64,000 nucleotides of DNA from Patiria miniata (lineage: Eukaryota > Echinodermata > Asteroidea > Valvatida > Asterinidae). The notes beneath the pieces were generated by a model, which saw only the letters and a program-made list of their open reading frames with translations, made no database searches and had not been told where the DNA came from. Shown here piece after piece: positions 36,377 through 49,700 of the stretch (position 1 is the stretch's first letter; every line of letters starts with the position of its first letter). The stretch spans positions 14,545,730-14,609,729 of the forward strand of contig NW_024037059.1 of assembly GCF_015706575.1 (NCBI RefSeq). The letters are read 5' to 3'. The position numbers and the translations under genes are program-made.

Positions 36377-38331
36377 GTAAATATTAAACATCTTTTCAAA
36401 TCATATATTCGTGTAATTTCAAAACAAGACACCAGACATCGAAGTGGTCACACTGAGCAAGTACATGCATTGAAATATATGTAGTTGGCAAGAGTATACA
36501 CAAATATGTTGCACATCAGTGAATGATGTGACGATGTGATGTACAATGTATTGCAGATTTTAAGGCTGGCATCAGCGGTTAATTGAGATATATCGGGGAT
36601 CTCCCCGGATAAGCCGAGAATTTCTCCCGCTTGATGTGTTTATAGTCTGCATGATAAATGGCGTTATAATGATGCCTATATATTAAAGTCATGGTATCAT
36701 GCACTTTCCGCCTCCCCTATCTGTTTTCAGTTTATTATCCCACCGGCTAAACGATCAATAACACTTCTCAGCAGTTATTAAATTTCGGCTCAATTATTTT
36801 CGCTAATAGGACAAAAGTCAATATCATATGTTCAAAATGAGGTTCTTTTTATAATGATAATGAATATCAGACCCATCATCAGACCTAAATGATTTTTGCA
36901 GACGTACAAATGACATTCTAAAGCTTAAATCATTAACGGATATCTGGCATTTGCGTTGGGGGAGATATTAAGAGACTATTCCGGTTGATGATGATAGTTT
37001 TACTTCTCGATAGGCAATTTATCAACTTTTTTCTCTTTCCTGCGAGAACTTCTATAAAGATAATGAGTACAAACGAACCAGAGGATGAACATTTCACTTT
37101 TTAGCATTTCAAGCGTCCAATATGAAATTTTGAAGTGTTTTTTTTCTTGATTGTGATCAGCGTTGTTTTAGTGGTATGATGCATGCTGTGACAATCGTTC
37201 TGTTATGCTGTTTTTCTGCATTCTCCTCAAGGCTTCGCGATTGCCAACATGAAAGTAATTACAAGTGTTATGAAAAGCGTGTGCCCACGGAGCGAAGACA
37301 GAAGCAAGCTCTGTTGAGAAAATTTACTGCTAAACACGGAGATTAAATTTTAGTTTTCCAGGAGATTCCGCCTGTGGGGTTCGGTGTAAGCCCTAATTAT
37401 CTCAACTAATCTGGGAGGGAGCAGGTGGATTTTGGAGGGATTTTTAGACAGGAAATCACGGTGTAGATAATAAGATAAGATAGGAACACACGCTGTTTGC
37501 ATTGTGGTACCAGAGGGCAATCAAACGAAGCAACCACATGAATTTAACAAAGCTGAGGAAAGTAATTGTGAATCTAAAAGGGAAAATAAAAAAGCTTGTA
37601 TTAGTTTAGAGGAGTCTGGCTCTCAAATTTGCTTTTGCTTAGAGTGTGTTTTTTTTCTGAGCAACCAATCAGCTAAGCAGCTCTCTGAAATTGGATCCTT
37701 ATAATGAACAAGATATCCGTCTGATTGAGATGGTACAGGCGAGGCCGAGTCACGACAGGTAAACAGACTAGTACTATGGTGAACTTTCCTGGTAATATAA
37801 AACACACTGTCCCTGCCCGCAGGACATCTGTCATAACAAAAGGGATGACAAGCTGAGACAAAGCACGCCAATTTTGAAGATGTATCGGAGAAGACTTATC
37901 CAATATCTCGAAGACAGAAGGGCAACACACAAGAAGCCATGCACTCGGATATCTAATCACTTTTTGGTCGTACTGTAGGCAATTAGGCGTACCATGTTTC
38001 AATGAAAATTGAATACACTATCTGACGATTGGAGCAAAGATGAAAATAACTGCTTGGTGCAAAAAAATATTCCTCTCAGAAATTGATTTAACTGTTTTGC
38101 CTTGTGACAAATTTTGTTCTTTAATTTGAAAAGTTGAGATAAACATTTTGCTGAAGGTTCATTTTCAGAAGACTTTTAAAGGGCATTTATGTAACGACAA
38201 TTTCAAAGATAAAACAACAGTTTTGTAAAATGGAAATTAGACTTTTCTGATATGTATTTTATTGCGAGATTTTAACGTTTGTCATATGGACTGAATTACG
38301 GAACTTTCCCTTCAAACTTTTCCCAACTCAG

Positions 38332-38378
38332 GTTCAAAGGCATCAACTTCATGTCTTGCAAGTGGCTCTTGGTTTCAG
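38332..38378 (+). CDS. putative exon C of the same unidentified gene
   Basis: A pyrimidine-rich acceptor (CTTTTCCCAACTCAG) and donor GTAAAC flank 47 bases reading, from phase 1, GSKASTSCLASGSWFQ. It ends in phase 0, twelve bases before the MITE at 38391. The product is Ser-rich with one Cys. No following exon was found with confidence. Confidence 0.2.
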
Positions 38379-38390
38379 GTAAACCGCTAC

Positions 38391-38623
38391 ACTCTCTAAA
38401 TTCCGAAGAGTGAAAATTCACTTCATTCGAGTGAAGATTCATTCCCACAGTCGGAAACTAGGGACAAGATTTTTTAGAGTGAAATTTCTGTAATCGTAAA
38501 GATCGAGTTTTCACTCTAGCTTCGACTGAAGTGGTTCTTTTTTCATGATTTCAATCGAAAATGAGAGTGATTTTCACTCTAAAACGTCTAGTCCCTAATT
38601 TCACTCTTAGGAATTTAGAGAGT
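38391..38623. mobile_element. MITE with ACTCTCTAAATTCC terminal inverted repeats
   Basis: The left end ACTCTCTAAATTCCGAAGAG and the right end, inverted, ACTCTCTAAATTCCTAAGAG differ at one base over 20, and both continue TGAAA. The 233-bp interior contains further GAGTGAAAA/TTTTCACTC repeats in both orientations and no gene. It sits just after the donor of putative exon C. Confidence 0.8.
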
Positions 38624-40790
38624 ACCCTAAACGAAACATGTAACGACACAAGTACATTCTGTAGATATAGACGAGAATGTCGGAGCTGGGAATCGATAGA
38701 TAACGGCTAAGGAACGGCGTTGGAGTTGCTATGCGTATAGGTGAGACAGATTATAAAAAGAGTACGTTGTTCATCTTGGATGATGAATTACTTAAGGGCA
38801 GTTTACCGATGGCTTGGTTGATTAAAAAATGGGTTGATGCTCGCCAAACAACGGGCAGTCACGAGCGAACTCGACGCACGGAGATAACAGACCCCTGCGA
38901 AATGAATAGGGGTATCCAAACCATTAGTAAAGACCTGTTTGAAGATTTTTTGTTCGGTTATCCGGAGGCGATGTGAATCATCAACAACCAAACACCGTTT
39001 TCTATCCAAAGGCGGATGAGCTCCAAGGGAGATGGTTTTTGATCAAAAGTCCTGACAAAATAATTCATCAATCACCAGTGAAATGGACATGTAGACTAAT
39101 AAGTATCTAGCTTTTGGTTATAAACTATATGGGCGATAAAGGTCCGGCGATAATGACAAGGAAAGATTGGTGTTGAGACAAGAAATAGGAGATAAAGAAA
39201 CAAGACAGCGTTAAGTACTACGTGTAATAAGAAGTTAAAGGGATCAACAAATGAACAGATGATCAGATAAGGATACGAGGTAAACACGGGGCAGGAATAG
39301 ACAAGACAGTTTTTCTGTGGGGTTGAGTTCCATTGCCATGCAGACAAACAAGGTGACAAAATACAATTAGTGTGGTATTGTACTTTCGAATTCGGCCATG
39401 CAAACCAATATGATACATTTAATTCCTGCTGACATAAGCAGGAAAATCGTGAGGCCACGAGTTTAAATGATGAAATGAAAAACAAAAGCTGGTGTACAAG
39501 TCAAAGAACAACATGCAGACCAAAAAAACCCAGGTAATTAAAAGAATAACAAGTAGAAGACACATCGTAGATTTTACCAAAGTCCATCATCCTATTTTCT
39601 CAGATAAATGAAATCAACCTAACTCTGAAAAAAAAAACCTACACTTCACTGTCAAAGGAGTAAAACGAGGTAATTTTATTTGGAACATTATGGTCACGTA
39701 TACGTTCTGTACACAGCCGCCAAGGCACAGTGTGCATTTACAAGCATGCATGCATAATAAGCGAAAGGCAGTAAACATTGGCCGAGGGAAGGCTAGAGAT
39801 CATTCGCGAATGAACAGGCGACGAGCAACCGAGGTTGATCATTGCCCGGAGAGAGGTTGCTTTTATCTAAAAACAAAAAAAAAATCATAGCCGAGATGAC
39901 AAACAAGCATCTTATAGGAATCACAGCCGGAACGTGCTCGCCGTGGCTTCCTGATGAGTGGGTTAAGGAACCAAGGAGTTACCCCGCGGCATCTTCAAGA
40001 CAAGGCGAGGGGTTGTGATGCAGCTGCCGTCACGATGGAGGATGGGAGGAGGCAAGGAGAAGGGAAAAGACAGGACTTGAGTCTCGAGGAGTGGGTGGTG
40101 CCCTGCCACTCATCAGACTCGGTAATCATCTAGATATCACTGATGATGAGTGGAGACTGTGAAAGCCACCTCAGGGGGATGAGACGTGTTTACAAGACGG
40201 CTCTACTTCTTCCACAAATCTGATCTTCCTGGTGTGAGCTCAAGCCACGGCTCTACCACAGATACGTCCGCAGGCGTGACGGTCTGCAGCCAGCTTAAGT
40301 GCCCTTTCTCCTGAAATAAAGCTTTTTCTTACACATCTATGAAAATATTGGCATGTAGAGAGGTTGGATCTCAGATTACAAAGACTACATCTCCTTGTCA
40401 GAATAAGCTCCAGCAACATATCAGCTGTGCATATAATCGGCCTTCAGCTTTCCAAATCCATTACAATAAATAATTTGGGGCGTCCTAATTTATTTGGACA
40501 GAAACGTAATCACATCACACACAGTCTCACACTCGGAAAGAATAATTGCTTTTGCGTCTTCCAAAAGGCCCCTTAGAAAATAAACGAAAACAAATATCGG
40601 CACGGTAAAAAAAACACATGAGTTGCGCAAAGAAACAAAGAAATTATAATATTTGTAATACTAAAATAGGCTGGTAAACTTTAATAATGTCATCCTGACA
40701 TTAAAAAGAACACGTCAACCGCGGATAATGAATATAAAAGGGAAACGATCCTGATTGAGCAAATAGTACGTGTTATCAGTGGGGTAGAGA

Positions 40791-41005
40791 CATTGGCGTC
40801 GCCAGGATTTTTTTCTAGGGGGGGGGGGGCAAAGCACATTATTTCCCAAAATCCTTGTACTTAATTTCTCTAGCATTTTCTCAATTTATCAATTTTTCGA
40901 GGGTGAGCGGGGGACATTTGCCCACTGCACCCCCATTGACAGGCCCTGCGGACGCCCATGTTGTTAATATTAATGTGCATTAAATGCACAGCAATAAAGA
41001 ACAAT
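40791..41005. mobile_element. terminal-inverted-repeat element, family A copy 2 (partial)
   Basis: It starts CATTGGCGTCGCCAGGATTT, runs into poly-G and GCAAAGCACA, and contains GGACGCCCATG near 40955. It matches copy 1 at 1216 onward past that point (GTTAATATTAATGTGCATTAAA versus GTTAAATGTGTATTAAA), so it is probably truncated on the right relative to copy 1. Confidence 0.6.
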
Positions 41006-43239
41006 TCTCAATTTTTTTCAAAATGGCTGCCAAATGGCTGCCAGCACGTATCAAAGGACAAATCTTCGATGACCCTATAGCCAAATATCTTTCTCATGAC
41101 ATGCTCTGACTGTGTGTCAAATTCAATGCTTTTATCATAAAAGGCACAATCCCATCACAAATATCTGGCGTACTATACACTACATTAAGCAAGAATATTT
41201 TCAACGCGAAAGGAACAGAGTAACATCCAATGAATCGTTGTGTGAAGACCAAACATGCAAATAGGATAACTTAATAATAGTTATGTACACATTTTAGGTT
41301 CGAAGACCCCAAAGGATAAGATATCTGAGGAATTGTACATGCATAAGGCTTTTGAGTGGCTCATCCAAAATTGACAATCCAAGGTGAATCTTAAAAGCAT
41401 TTACTCAAGCGGCGATGGTGAAACATATGAAAACTATGTAGGTCGGTTTGTTAGCATTTCTGAAGGAGTGGGGGATGCACAAATAGCCTGCAAGCTCTGA
41501 AAGGCTTTATTAAAAAAACGACTACTTTTTACAAATCCTGTTGAGACTGCCAATTATAAAAGTGGGTTTTGAAAAAGGGAGCTTTTCCTGTACCTACTTT
41601 ATGCGTGGTTTAGATTTAATGTTCTGTAAGGTCCCCGAAGTGCTACTGTTTGCTATAAGGACAGAGGCGTAATGGTAAAACACTTATAGAAAATCCACGT
41701 CGTAGATTCTCTCCTTAAGCAACTTAAATCACACGGAGAAAAGGGATTGTCCCATTTATTCCTATATATGTTTACTTTTCGGCTTAGGTATAACCAGGAT
41801 TCAGATGAGCACGAGTAGCACACCATAGCACAACCATCATGGAAAATATGCCCGGGGTTGTTTACTCGTATCAGGCGGGGGAAAGGTAAACAGAACATTA
41901 TTAAAACAGGATTTGGTCAAATTTCTTTTCACAGTGCCCCATTTTTCTTCCTTAGCTAGAAGCTCAGTTCATTGAGTTCTTGTACTCTCTGAATATTTAT
42001 CCGAACCGCTCGCTCGTGTTATTCTTCTCGGGGATACAACATTTATTCAATGAAGGGAAGTATATTTTGTAGTAGCAGTGCGCATGAGATGTTCCGGGCC
42101 AAAGGGGTTCGGTCTGGATTAGGCAAATGTAAACATAGAGCCATCAAAACGCTTTCCCGGTCCCTCTGGCGAAATATATACGAGGCCGGTCCTAAAATTG
42201 AAAAGCCTATGGACAGAAATAAGGGTCTGCAATCTAAACTTACCACCTCCCTGAATTTCAATAAATTCAGAATTTCACACAAACACACCTTTAATAAAAA
42301 AAAAAAAAAAAAAAAAAATTCCCCCCGTTTTTTGTAGCATTTGAAAAGTTTTAGGGGATGAGCTTACTATTTAAAGACGCCAGCTGTATTTCAATTTCAT
42401 GAGATAGAATCATCAATACCTGTGATTAACATAACGGGCACCATTAATGTTGCTGCATAATGGCGCTTTAATTTTTACCCAAAGGGTCGAAAAGAAACAA
42501 GGCTTATGGAGCTCGAGATGCTGAATTAAAGACACGCCGTTTATATTTGCTTCAATTCCATTGTAAACCATACTGTAGAGCATCCACGCAACCATAAGTA
42601 TATGCTTTTTCCGTTACCAGGGTTCGTTTTTACAATTTGATTACATGGCTATCCCCCAGGCCATTGCAGTGGACATCAGGCTCCCGCCGATGCATGGATT
42701 CTATACTTCCATGTCCTAAACCCCACAGTCTGCGATGTAAGGCTCCACGGTGATAAACCACAGAGACTTAGAAAGCCCCATCAATTACCCCATAAGGTAC
42801 AGCAGTTATCCTTGCCCTTGAGTCAGAATCAAATCATGTGCTTTCAGAGCAAGGTAATAAAACCAATCCAGCACCCCACGCTTCCCTTCTCACCGCCTTA
42901 GGGCGTGTCCCTGCACACATCACTCCGTTGGAACTACCGTCTTCGCATCATTTACAGGATTGATTTTTGATGTAGCTCTCGTCCCAAGCTGCACATTAGC
43001 CGACATTTCATGCAAGAGGCCCTTATTTGTCTGGACGGGAATGGCGGCAGAGTTTCGTGTCAGTATCAATTCCTCCTTGGCAAATATAAGACAGTATTGT
43101 CAGAAAGGCATCAAGCCTGATAGAGACTAGTAATGCACCATTAGCCACAGACCGAGACAAATTGTCATCACATTGGGTGTATAACAGTGTACCTGTCTCA
43201 ATGCTTGACTTGCACTGCTCAATTCGGGACTAAATCATG
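41006..43239. other. intergenic, no gene recognised
   Basis: The open frames are short. An A20 tract followed by a C run at 42296-42326 is low complexity. The segment 42600-42800 is more GC-balanced but has no recognised function. Confidence 0.4.
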
Positions 43240-43637
43240 TCGTGGACCAGGCGCGGTTCTAGAACCAATATTGGGGGGGGGGGGGGCTAGCAGGGTGGAT
43301 CCAGATTTTTTTTTTTCAGGAAGGCGTGCTGACATGTAGACCAGTTATTTTCTCCAGACACTTAGGCCTCCGAACATTAATAGGGGGGGGGGGGGGTCAT
43401 GACATATTTTCAATGGGGAGCGCCAATAAAATCCTAAAATCATTCACCCTATATTAACTACAAATGCACCCTTGTCACGACTATTTCTTTAGGGGGAGAC
43501 CGTTCGCATGTTTATGTACATCACAATCCTTCTTTTGGCTAATGCAATTTATTTTTAAGGAATTTATTTTGGGGGGGCTAAAGCCCCCCCCCAGCCCCCC
43601 CCCCCCCCTCCCCCGTAGAACCGCGCCTGTCGTGGAC
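43240..43637. mobile_element. hAT-like MITE with exact 8-bp target duplication (family B)
   Basis: The element spans 43248-43629. Its left end CAGGCGCGGTTCTAG and right end GTAGAACCGCGCCTG are inverted repeats. It is flanked on both sides by TCGTGGAC (43240-43247 and 43630-43637), an exact 8-bp duplication as produced by hAT transposases, and CAG-G-GCGG ends are common in hAT elements. The 382-bp body contains three G or C homopolymer runs and no transposase frame, so it is non-autonomous. A truncated copy lies at 21612-21860. Confidence 0.88.
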
Positions 43638-43727
43638 AATACGAAATAGACAAGAATTGTATGAACTTGGAAAATTTACAGGTGTGGGTGATGGGTCTAG
43701 ATTACCAACTAAGAAGCATCGATCCTT

Positions 43728-43750
43728 CTCAAATGCCACAGGCATTTGAG
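43728..43750. repeat. short perfect hairpin
   Basis: CTCAAATGCC and GGCATTTGAG are perfect 10-bp inverted repeats around ACA, about 90 bp right of the hAT-like element. Nothing else identifies a function. Confidence 0.7.
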
Positions 43751-46700
43751 ATTCACAAGAATTTGAAATTCACGTGGTAAATGCCAGTTTATCTCAAAAC
43801 CTTTTCGTTTCCCGGGTAAAGAAAATCCACTTTTAAGTCGTGCGAGTTCTCAGTATAATCTACGAATTTTACGGCGTGGTCAAAGTATCAGATTTGTTTT
43901 TCATATCCTTGGAAATATTGCAAACTCAACATGACGAAAGCAAAGGCAAGACAGAGGCGTCGTTTTGCTTGAAAGGTTAATGTAATCGTTATGGATGCCT
44001 TGGGAGATACTTTTATGGTCGTCAATAAATGAAACTTCATTTTGAACTTTTAGAATAAGCATCTTGAAGTGTTTTTTTTGTGTTTTTGAAAAGGGCCTTT
44101 GCATACTCATTGTTGACATTTGAGGGGTGGGGGAGCAGTGCGTGGCGCTGGGATTATGCTGTTTTGACGGTTGAAGATGCATTAGTTGGTGGTATTGTGA
44201 AGGGCCGATAACCAAGTGCGGTAATGAAGTTTTAATGGCCACTTATCAGGCACATGCCCAGTTCTCACTCCACATCTTTTCATCAATCTCCTCACCCGCT
44301 CCTGGAGAGGAGAACAACGCCGGATGACCACACTTTGTTTTATAATTACTCCCATATATCACACCTTTTTTACAACTCTTCTTCTGGGTTGGGAGAGCAT
44401 TTTCGGGGGCATAAAACAAGCCAGAACATACAAACACATTTTGAAGACATGATTTTGAGCTTCGACCACAGCAGCCTTGTATTCAGCATAACATGGGAGA
44501 GAAAAAAGTTCTAGGAGGAAAATGTTCTTCTTAATTGCTGGAGCAGCCAGTGTATCAGACTTCAGCTGAGCTATGCCGACATGTTGTACGAGAACAATGG
44601 ACAATGGTACGATTACTGTTGAAATCAACTCTGTAAAGAAGAACAAGTGAGAAAGATCCTCCTCATCCGATAATGATTGATGATGACACAGCAATATGTC
44701 AAGGAAGATGTATCGAACTTATTTATTTGTTTATGATATTTAAAAAATAAGCGAACTGAATCATCATTCTATTTGCGAGTTGAAGGTGCATTGCAGCCAG
44801 CTCGCTGCTACCGTCTTGTTGCGTTGGACATTCATTGTGTCCCTTGTACATTTTGAACATGTGCAATTTAGGGTTAAAGCAACAACAAGGAAGCGAAAAA
44901 AATTCACAATCATAAATAGTGGTGATACAAAAACGGGGTAATAGATACTGGTTACGTAGGCGTAATTGGAGCAGGAAGATGCAAGCAGGAAACTTGTGGG
45001 CGGCAGGTGAGGTATTTTACGTCTATTTCTGGCAGTTTGGGGAAGTAGTAATGTCAAAAGTCATGTATTTCGTAAAAAAGGACATCAGGCAATTAAAGTT
45101 TTTGGCTTTTACGTGTCCTGCAAGGCTACACGACTAATTAGTGTACGTTTTCCAATACAGAAGACGTGGTTTCCTGTCACGTTTTTAATATCGCGTGTGG
45201 CCTTAGGGCTGAATCGTCCTCCGGACTTGTTCGAAATGATGACGCATAACTCGTCCCGCAAAAATAAGGTTTTATCCAGTAACTGTTTTCACAAAATCTT
45301 CCTTAGAAATGGCCTTACATCGTTGAATCCTTTTTCTCTTTACAGATAAAGGTGCTTATTTTCGTGGTCTAAATCTGATTTAAGAGGGATGTAGTCGAAC
45401 CCTTTCGTTGAAGCTTTGAGGTATCGTCGTGGGATTTACAGAAAGGCTTTGTTACAACTTTGGATATTCCCAGCAAACCAAGAAAAGTGATGGGCACTTA
45501 AGTCTCCCGTTTTCTCGCCATAATTCGTCTCAGTTTCTCCCAAGTTTCCCGCCGAAACGCCTTCGGTTTCGCGTAAATCGAATCACGGGCACGGCTAAAG
45601 AAAGCAGCGGAGAGTTCGGCCAAATCCCTGAGACAACACCGGATGGGAAACGTGATACCACTCACAACCAGCGGTGGAATACAAGTAGGCTTTAATTGTA
45701 GTGGATAGAAATTGTTTGCGGTTGGTTGTGACGTCATATTAAATCTTTCAATTTCGTAAGGCCTACGTTAAGTATTAAGTTATATGGTCCTATTTTATTT
45801 ATAGATTCATTCATACTCATTCAATGATGATGAGGCAACAATCTTGAAGCGTTGAGAAAACACTGAAAAAAATCATCTTGAGTTCGCCCGGCATGAACTT
45901 ATCATGCTTTCGGTAAGCATTGTGGTATTCACGAAATTTAGATGATAACGTTTAATTTATTTCCACAATTTGTATTAAAAATATGGTTTTAATTTATCGG
46001 AAAGTTAAAAAAGAAATCCCCTCGGCGGTGTACACGATTTTTCATTGAATCTGATTACTATTACTAATGAGAATAATGAGGGCAACAAAAAGAAGAATAC
46101 AATTTCTCATTTCTATGCATTAAATCCAACTTTAAAAGGGGGTTATGATGTCTTGATTTCTTATCCTCTTTCACTATACTCGAATGGGTATTCGCGCTTA
46201 TCATCTCTATTACCTGTCAGCCCGGGCGTTTTGGGGAATCTCCAGGCTGCTTCCATCTTTCATCAAAGCACTGCCTGATTCGTCCCAGGATACACTTGCT
46301 CTCCGGCAGGAAAAATCTGCACAAAATATTATAAAGAGGAGAGAGAATATTTTGCATGTCGGAAAAAAAATATCAGAACTGCAGTAACGTCTTTTGGGGT
46401 GTGTTACAAAGCCTGTTTCCCACCATTAATGGCGTAGCTGGATGATTTGTTCCATCCGAACTCTAGGGGTGTCTAGCATTCTGGGACTCCATTGGAAACG
46501 TTCAGTTATTTGATGGATAATAGTTAAGCAATAGCAACCTGCACAGTAACGACAGGAAAGAGTCGCTATTATGCAAGTGCATTCAACGCAAGTTGTTTCA
46601 ATTTATCGTCTTCGTGCAAGGAGCTAACGGAAACAAGGTGCAGTACATGCACCATGCACCAGCATAAAGTTTGCTAAGCTGATAGATGGGCGTCTCTTCA

Positions 46701-49700
46701 ACTGGTCGAAGCTTTGTAACATACTCAGCCTTTCTTTCACCTCAATCTTACAAAGTGGTCCTCATCGTGAACTTCTGCGTTAGACTATTCTAATTTCGAT
46801 TAAAAAACCGACGTCCCCAACGATCAGAGGAAGCTTAACAACTTGACTGTTGCGAAGATCCGCACTGATCCACTGATCAAACAGACTAATGCTAAGAAAA
46901 AAGGCTCTTTCATCCAGAACATGTTAAATCCTGGTATTGATGTCAGAAAAGGCGGAGGAGTGCGGAAGAGATTAGAGATGTAAATCCTGCTGATTTTTAA
47001 AACACAGGAAGATGAGGGATGCAGATGGACGCGGGGTTGTTAACCTCGGTGAAAACAAGCTGCCATGGAAACAGAGTATTCTAAGTCAAGACGGCTGTTT
47101 GATACCTCATCAGAGGGAAGTACTAATCAGTGCATTGAAGTTACTGATGGAAGAGCGTGAAATAGCAGTCGGGTGCGATGTGGAGACGTTACCTTTGGTT
47201 CAATGACAAACTCAATAAAACGGACCTCATTTCTTCAATTGAAGGATGGATGTACGCCTCTCGACGTGTCGTTCCCATAATGTAGACCACGTACATGACA
47301 GTATTATGACTGACACTGCAAAATAGAACAGTTGAACCGACAGAGAATTTCAGGTTTGTTTTGTTCACGACATCATAAGAGGCAATCGTGATCCCAGTAA
47401 ATTAAAATAAGGAAAAAAAAGAAGACAAAAAGGGGGGGGGGATTCGAGATGAGCCTTGAAAATAACAAATACATGAATACATAAATAAATGATTAGCGCC
47501 ACCTAGAGTCAAATGGTGTTTTTGTGTTTGTTAGGTTTTTTCCCCCATATTTTGTTTATATTTTCGAGTTTTACCTCTTCTAATAAAAAATATTAGCCAC
47601 AAAATCCACACTGCTGGCGACTTACAGCTTTGCGGTTTACCTCAGATAAACACTGCCTTCAGAAAATACATAATACATGTAATAATCTCATCGGTTACTG
47701 GCGTTTAGGGGGGGGGGGAACCCATCGATATGAACCGTCCTCAAATCGACAAGTGTTGATTCCGTTGAATGGCCCAAGGCAGCCATCTTGGCTCGGAAGG
47801 TTTCCAATAGCAACGGAAGCTGAACTATGGGACTTTTATAACGCCGCTCTGTAATCCGAGTGTATGGGAACATAAAGCACATTGGTTACGACTTCCACTG
47901 TGTAAAGTACCGTAAGCGCGTGTGGGTTGCGGGAGATTCTTCGCGGTGCAGCAGGTAGACGTTGATTTCCGTACTCCCCTTAGGGCAAAAGAAACAAAAT
48001 CCCTCAGACTGCGGTCAGGTTTTGTTCGTAACTCCATCCATATCATGGATTGGAGATTGATGTTTTCTTTCTCAGAACGGAAAGCATTAGTTTCGAAAAC
48101 GATCCTTACATCTGAGCAGATCCTGTGACTGCTCGATGAGGACAGAATGTAACGGCACATTTATGTTTAGTAATTGAAGACAGTTTGGAATTATCTCATT
48201 CATTAAGACATCTGCTTTCATCGTAAACACACAAGCCTGTTCATTTCACATTGGTATTACTCTGATGAAGGAAACAAAGATGACACTGTGCAGTAGTTCA
48301 TGTAGTTGTCAACAATGTGGAGTTATAAATTGATTTTGACAACTCGCAGAAAAACTCATTCAACATGTTATGCAAATCTGGGACAAATAGCCATGTTTAA
48401 TTTTAACGTGAAAACACATCGACACCAACATTGCCAGAGTTAGGCCTAACTGAAAACGTTAGGCAGAATAGGGAGCCTGTGGTGGAAGATTTTGTCACTG
48501 CTGGAAAGAGGGGAAGGTTTACTAGCAGTCATTTCTTAAATTGCATGGAATTGAGTGCGTGCAGCGGGCGAGATTTCATTCGATTATTCGCTAGTTTCAC
48601 CAATATAGAAGGAAATTTTAATCTCGCCTCAAAAGAACAAAACAAGTCGGACCCATTCAATGCAAAAAACTTACGCCGTAATAATATTGGAAACGGTGAG
48701 CCTTGAGGACATTGCAATTTGAATTTATATACGGGTATGATTTTGTCGAAAGGGAACATATAGGGCATTTTAATAGTTTGGGTTGATTTCCGTTTTACCT
48801 TCGGGCATTACTTTCCCGATATTATGTGAAGGCAAAATGAACATCGCTTAGTTTCGACGCAAAATGTAATATAAATATTTTGTTCGAAATCTTTCCTTCT
48901 TTAAATTGCCTTTACTAACGGGAGAAGGTATATTTTCAACCTTTATTGGAAGTTTGCATGGTTGATTTCCTTGTTTGTTCATGTTTGTTTGGTTTTGGTA
49001 TTTTAAAAAAAATGTTTTCTCCGGTGGAATTCAAGGCTGATATTTTGTTTTGCCAATACTTTTCTAAGTTGTGCCGTGTATCACAATTTATGAAAATTCT
49101 TTATTTTTTTTTTTTTCAGCACTAAAGAAACCAACACGCTAAAGCACTTTGCGCAGTTACGTTGTATACTATCCAAGAGAAAGTTAGTTTATAATGAAAG
49201 CGAGACTTTCAAAAAATGGGATGGCTCTGGCATGGAAGAGCCAACATTTAGGAATAATGTAGAAAACTGAAATTATTAACACCTGGAAAAGCCATAAACA
49301 CACTACATGAATTGATTCTTGAAGCAAAGAAAGCAAACGAACATTATAAGAAAACCGGGCTATCGAAAAACGTTTTAAATAAGTATTTATTTCTATACGT
49401 AAAATGGAAATAGCGCTAAACAACATTGATTAAAATTGAAAGTTTGGATTCCTGATTGATCAGGAAGTTTGAATGTATCTAGGTTTAAGATCAAAGTCAA
49501 GATCAAGTGTCTTGCCTTGAAGTAACTGTAATTGCGTTTATATAACTTGAGATGGGAGATTTAAAATTATTTGGTCTATAGAGTAATCGAAAGTAGTCAA
49601 GGAGATAAGTTCCTGGGAAATCCAATCGTACCAACATCGCAGACGCGTGCCATCTACAATCACAACGTGTCAATAAAGAAAAAAACTAGATACTGAGAGT

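Noticed and set aside
39096..39485. 129-codon minus-strand hydrophobic frame
   Set aside because: Its composition reflects the T-rich strand; there is no motif or exon structure.
44359..45057. Two hydrophobic minus-strand frames (44359-44694, 44764-45057)
   Set aside because: They suggested a membrane protein, but no family motif, frame continuity or splice pattern supports it.
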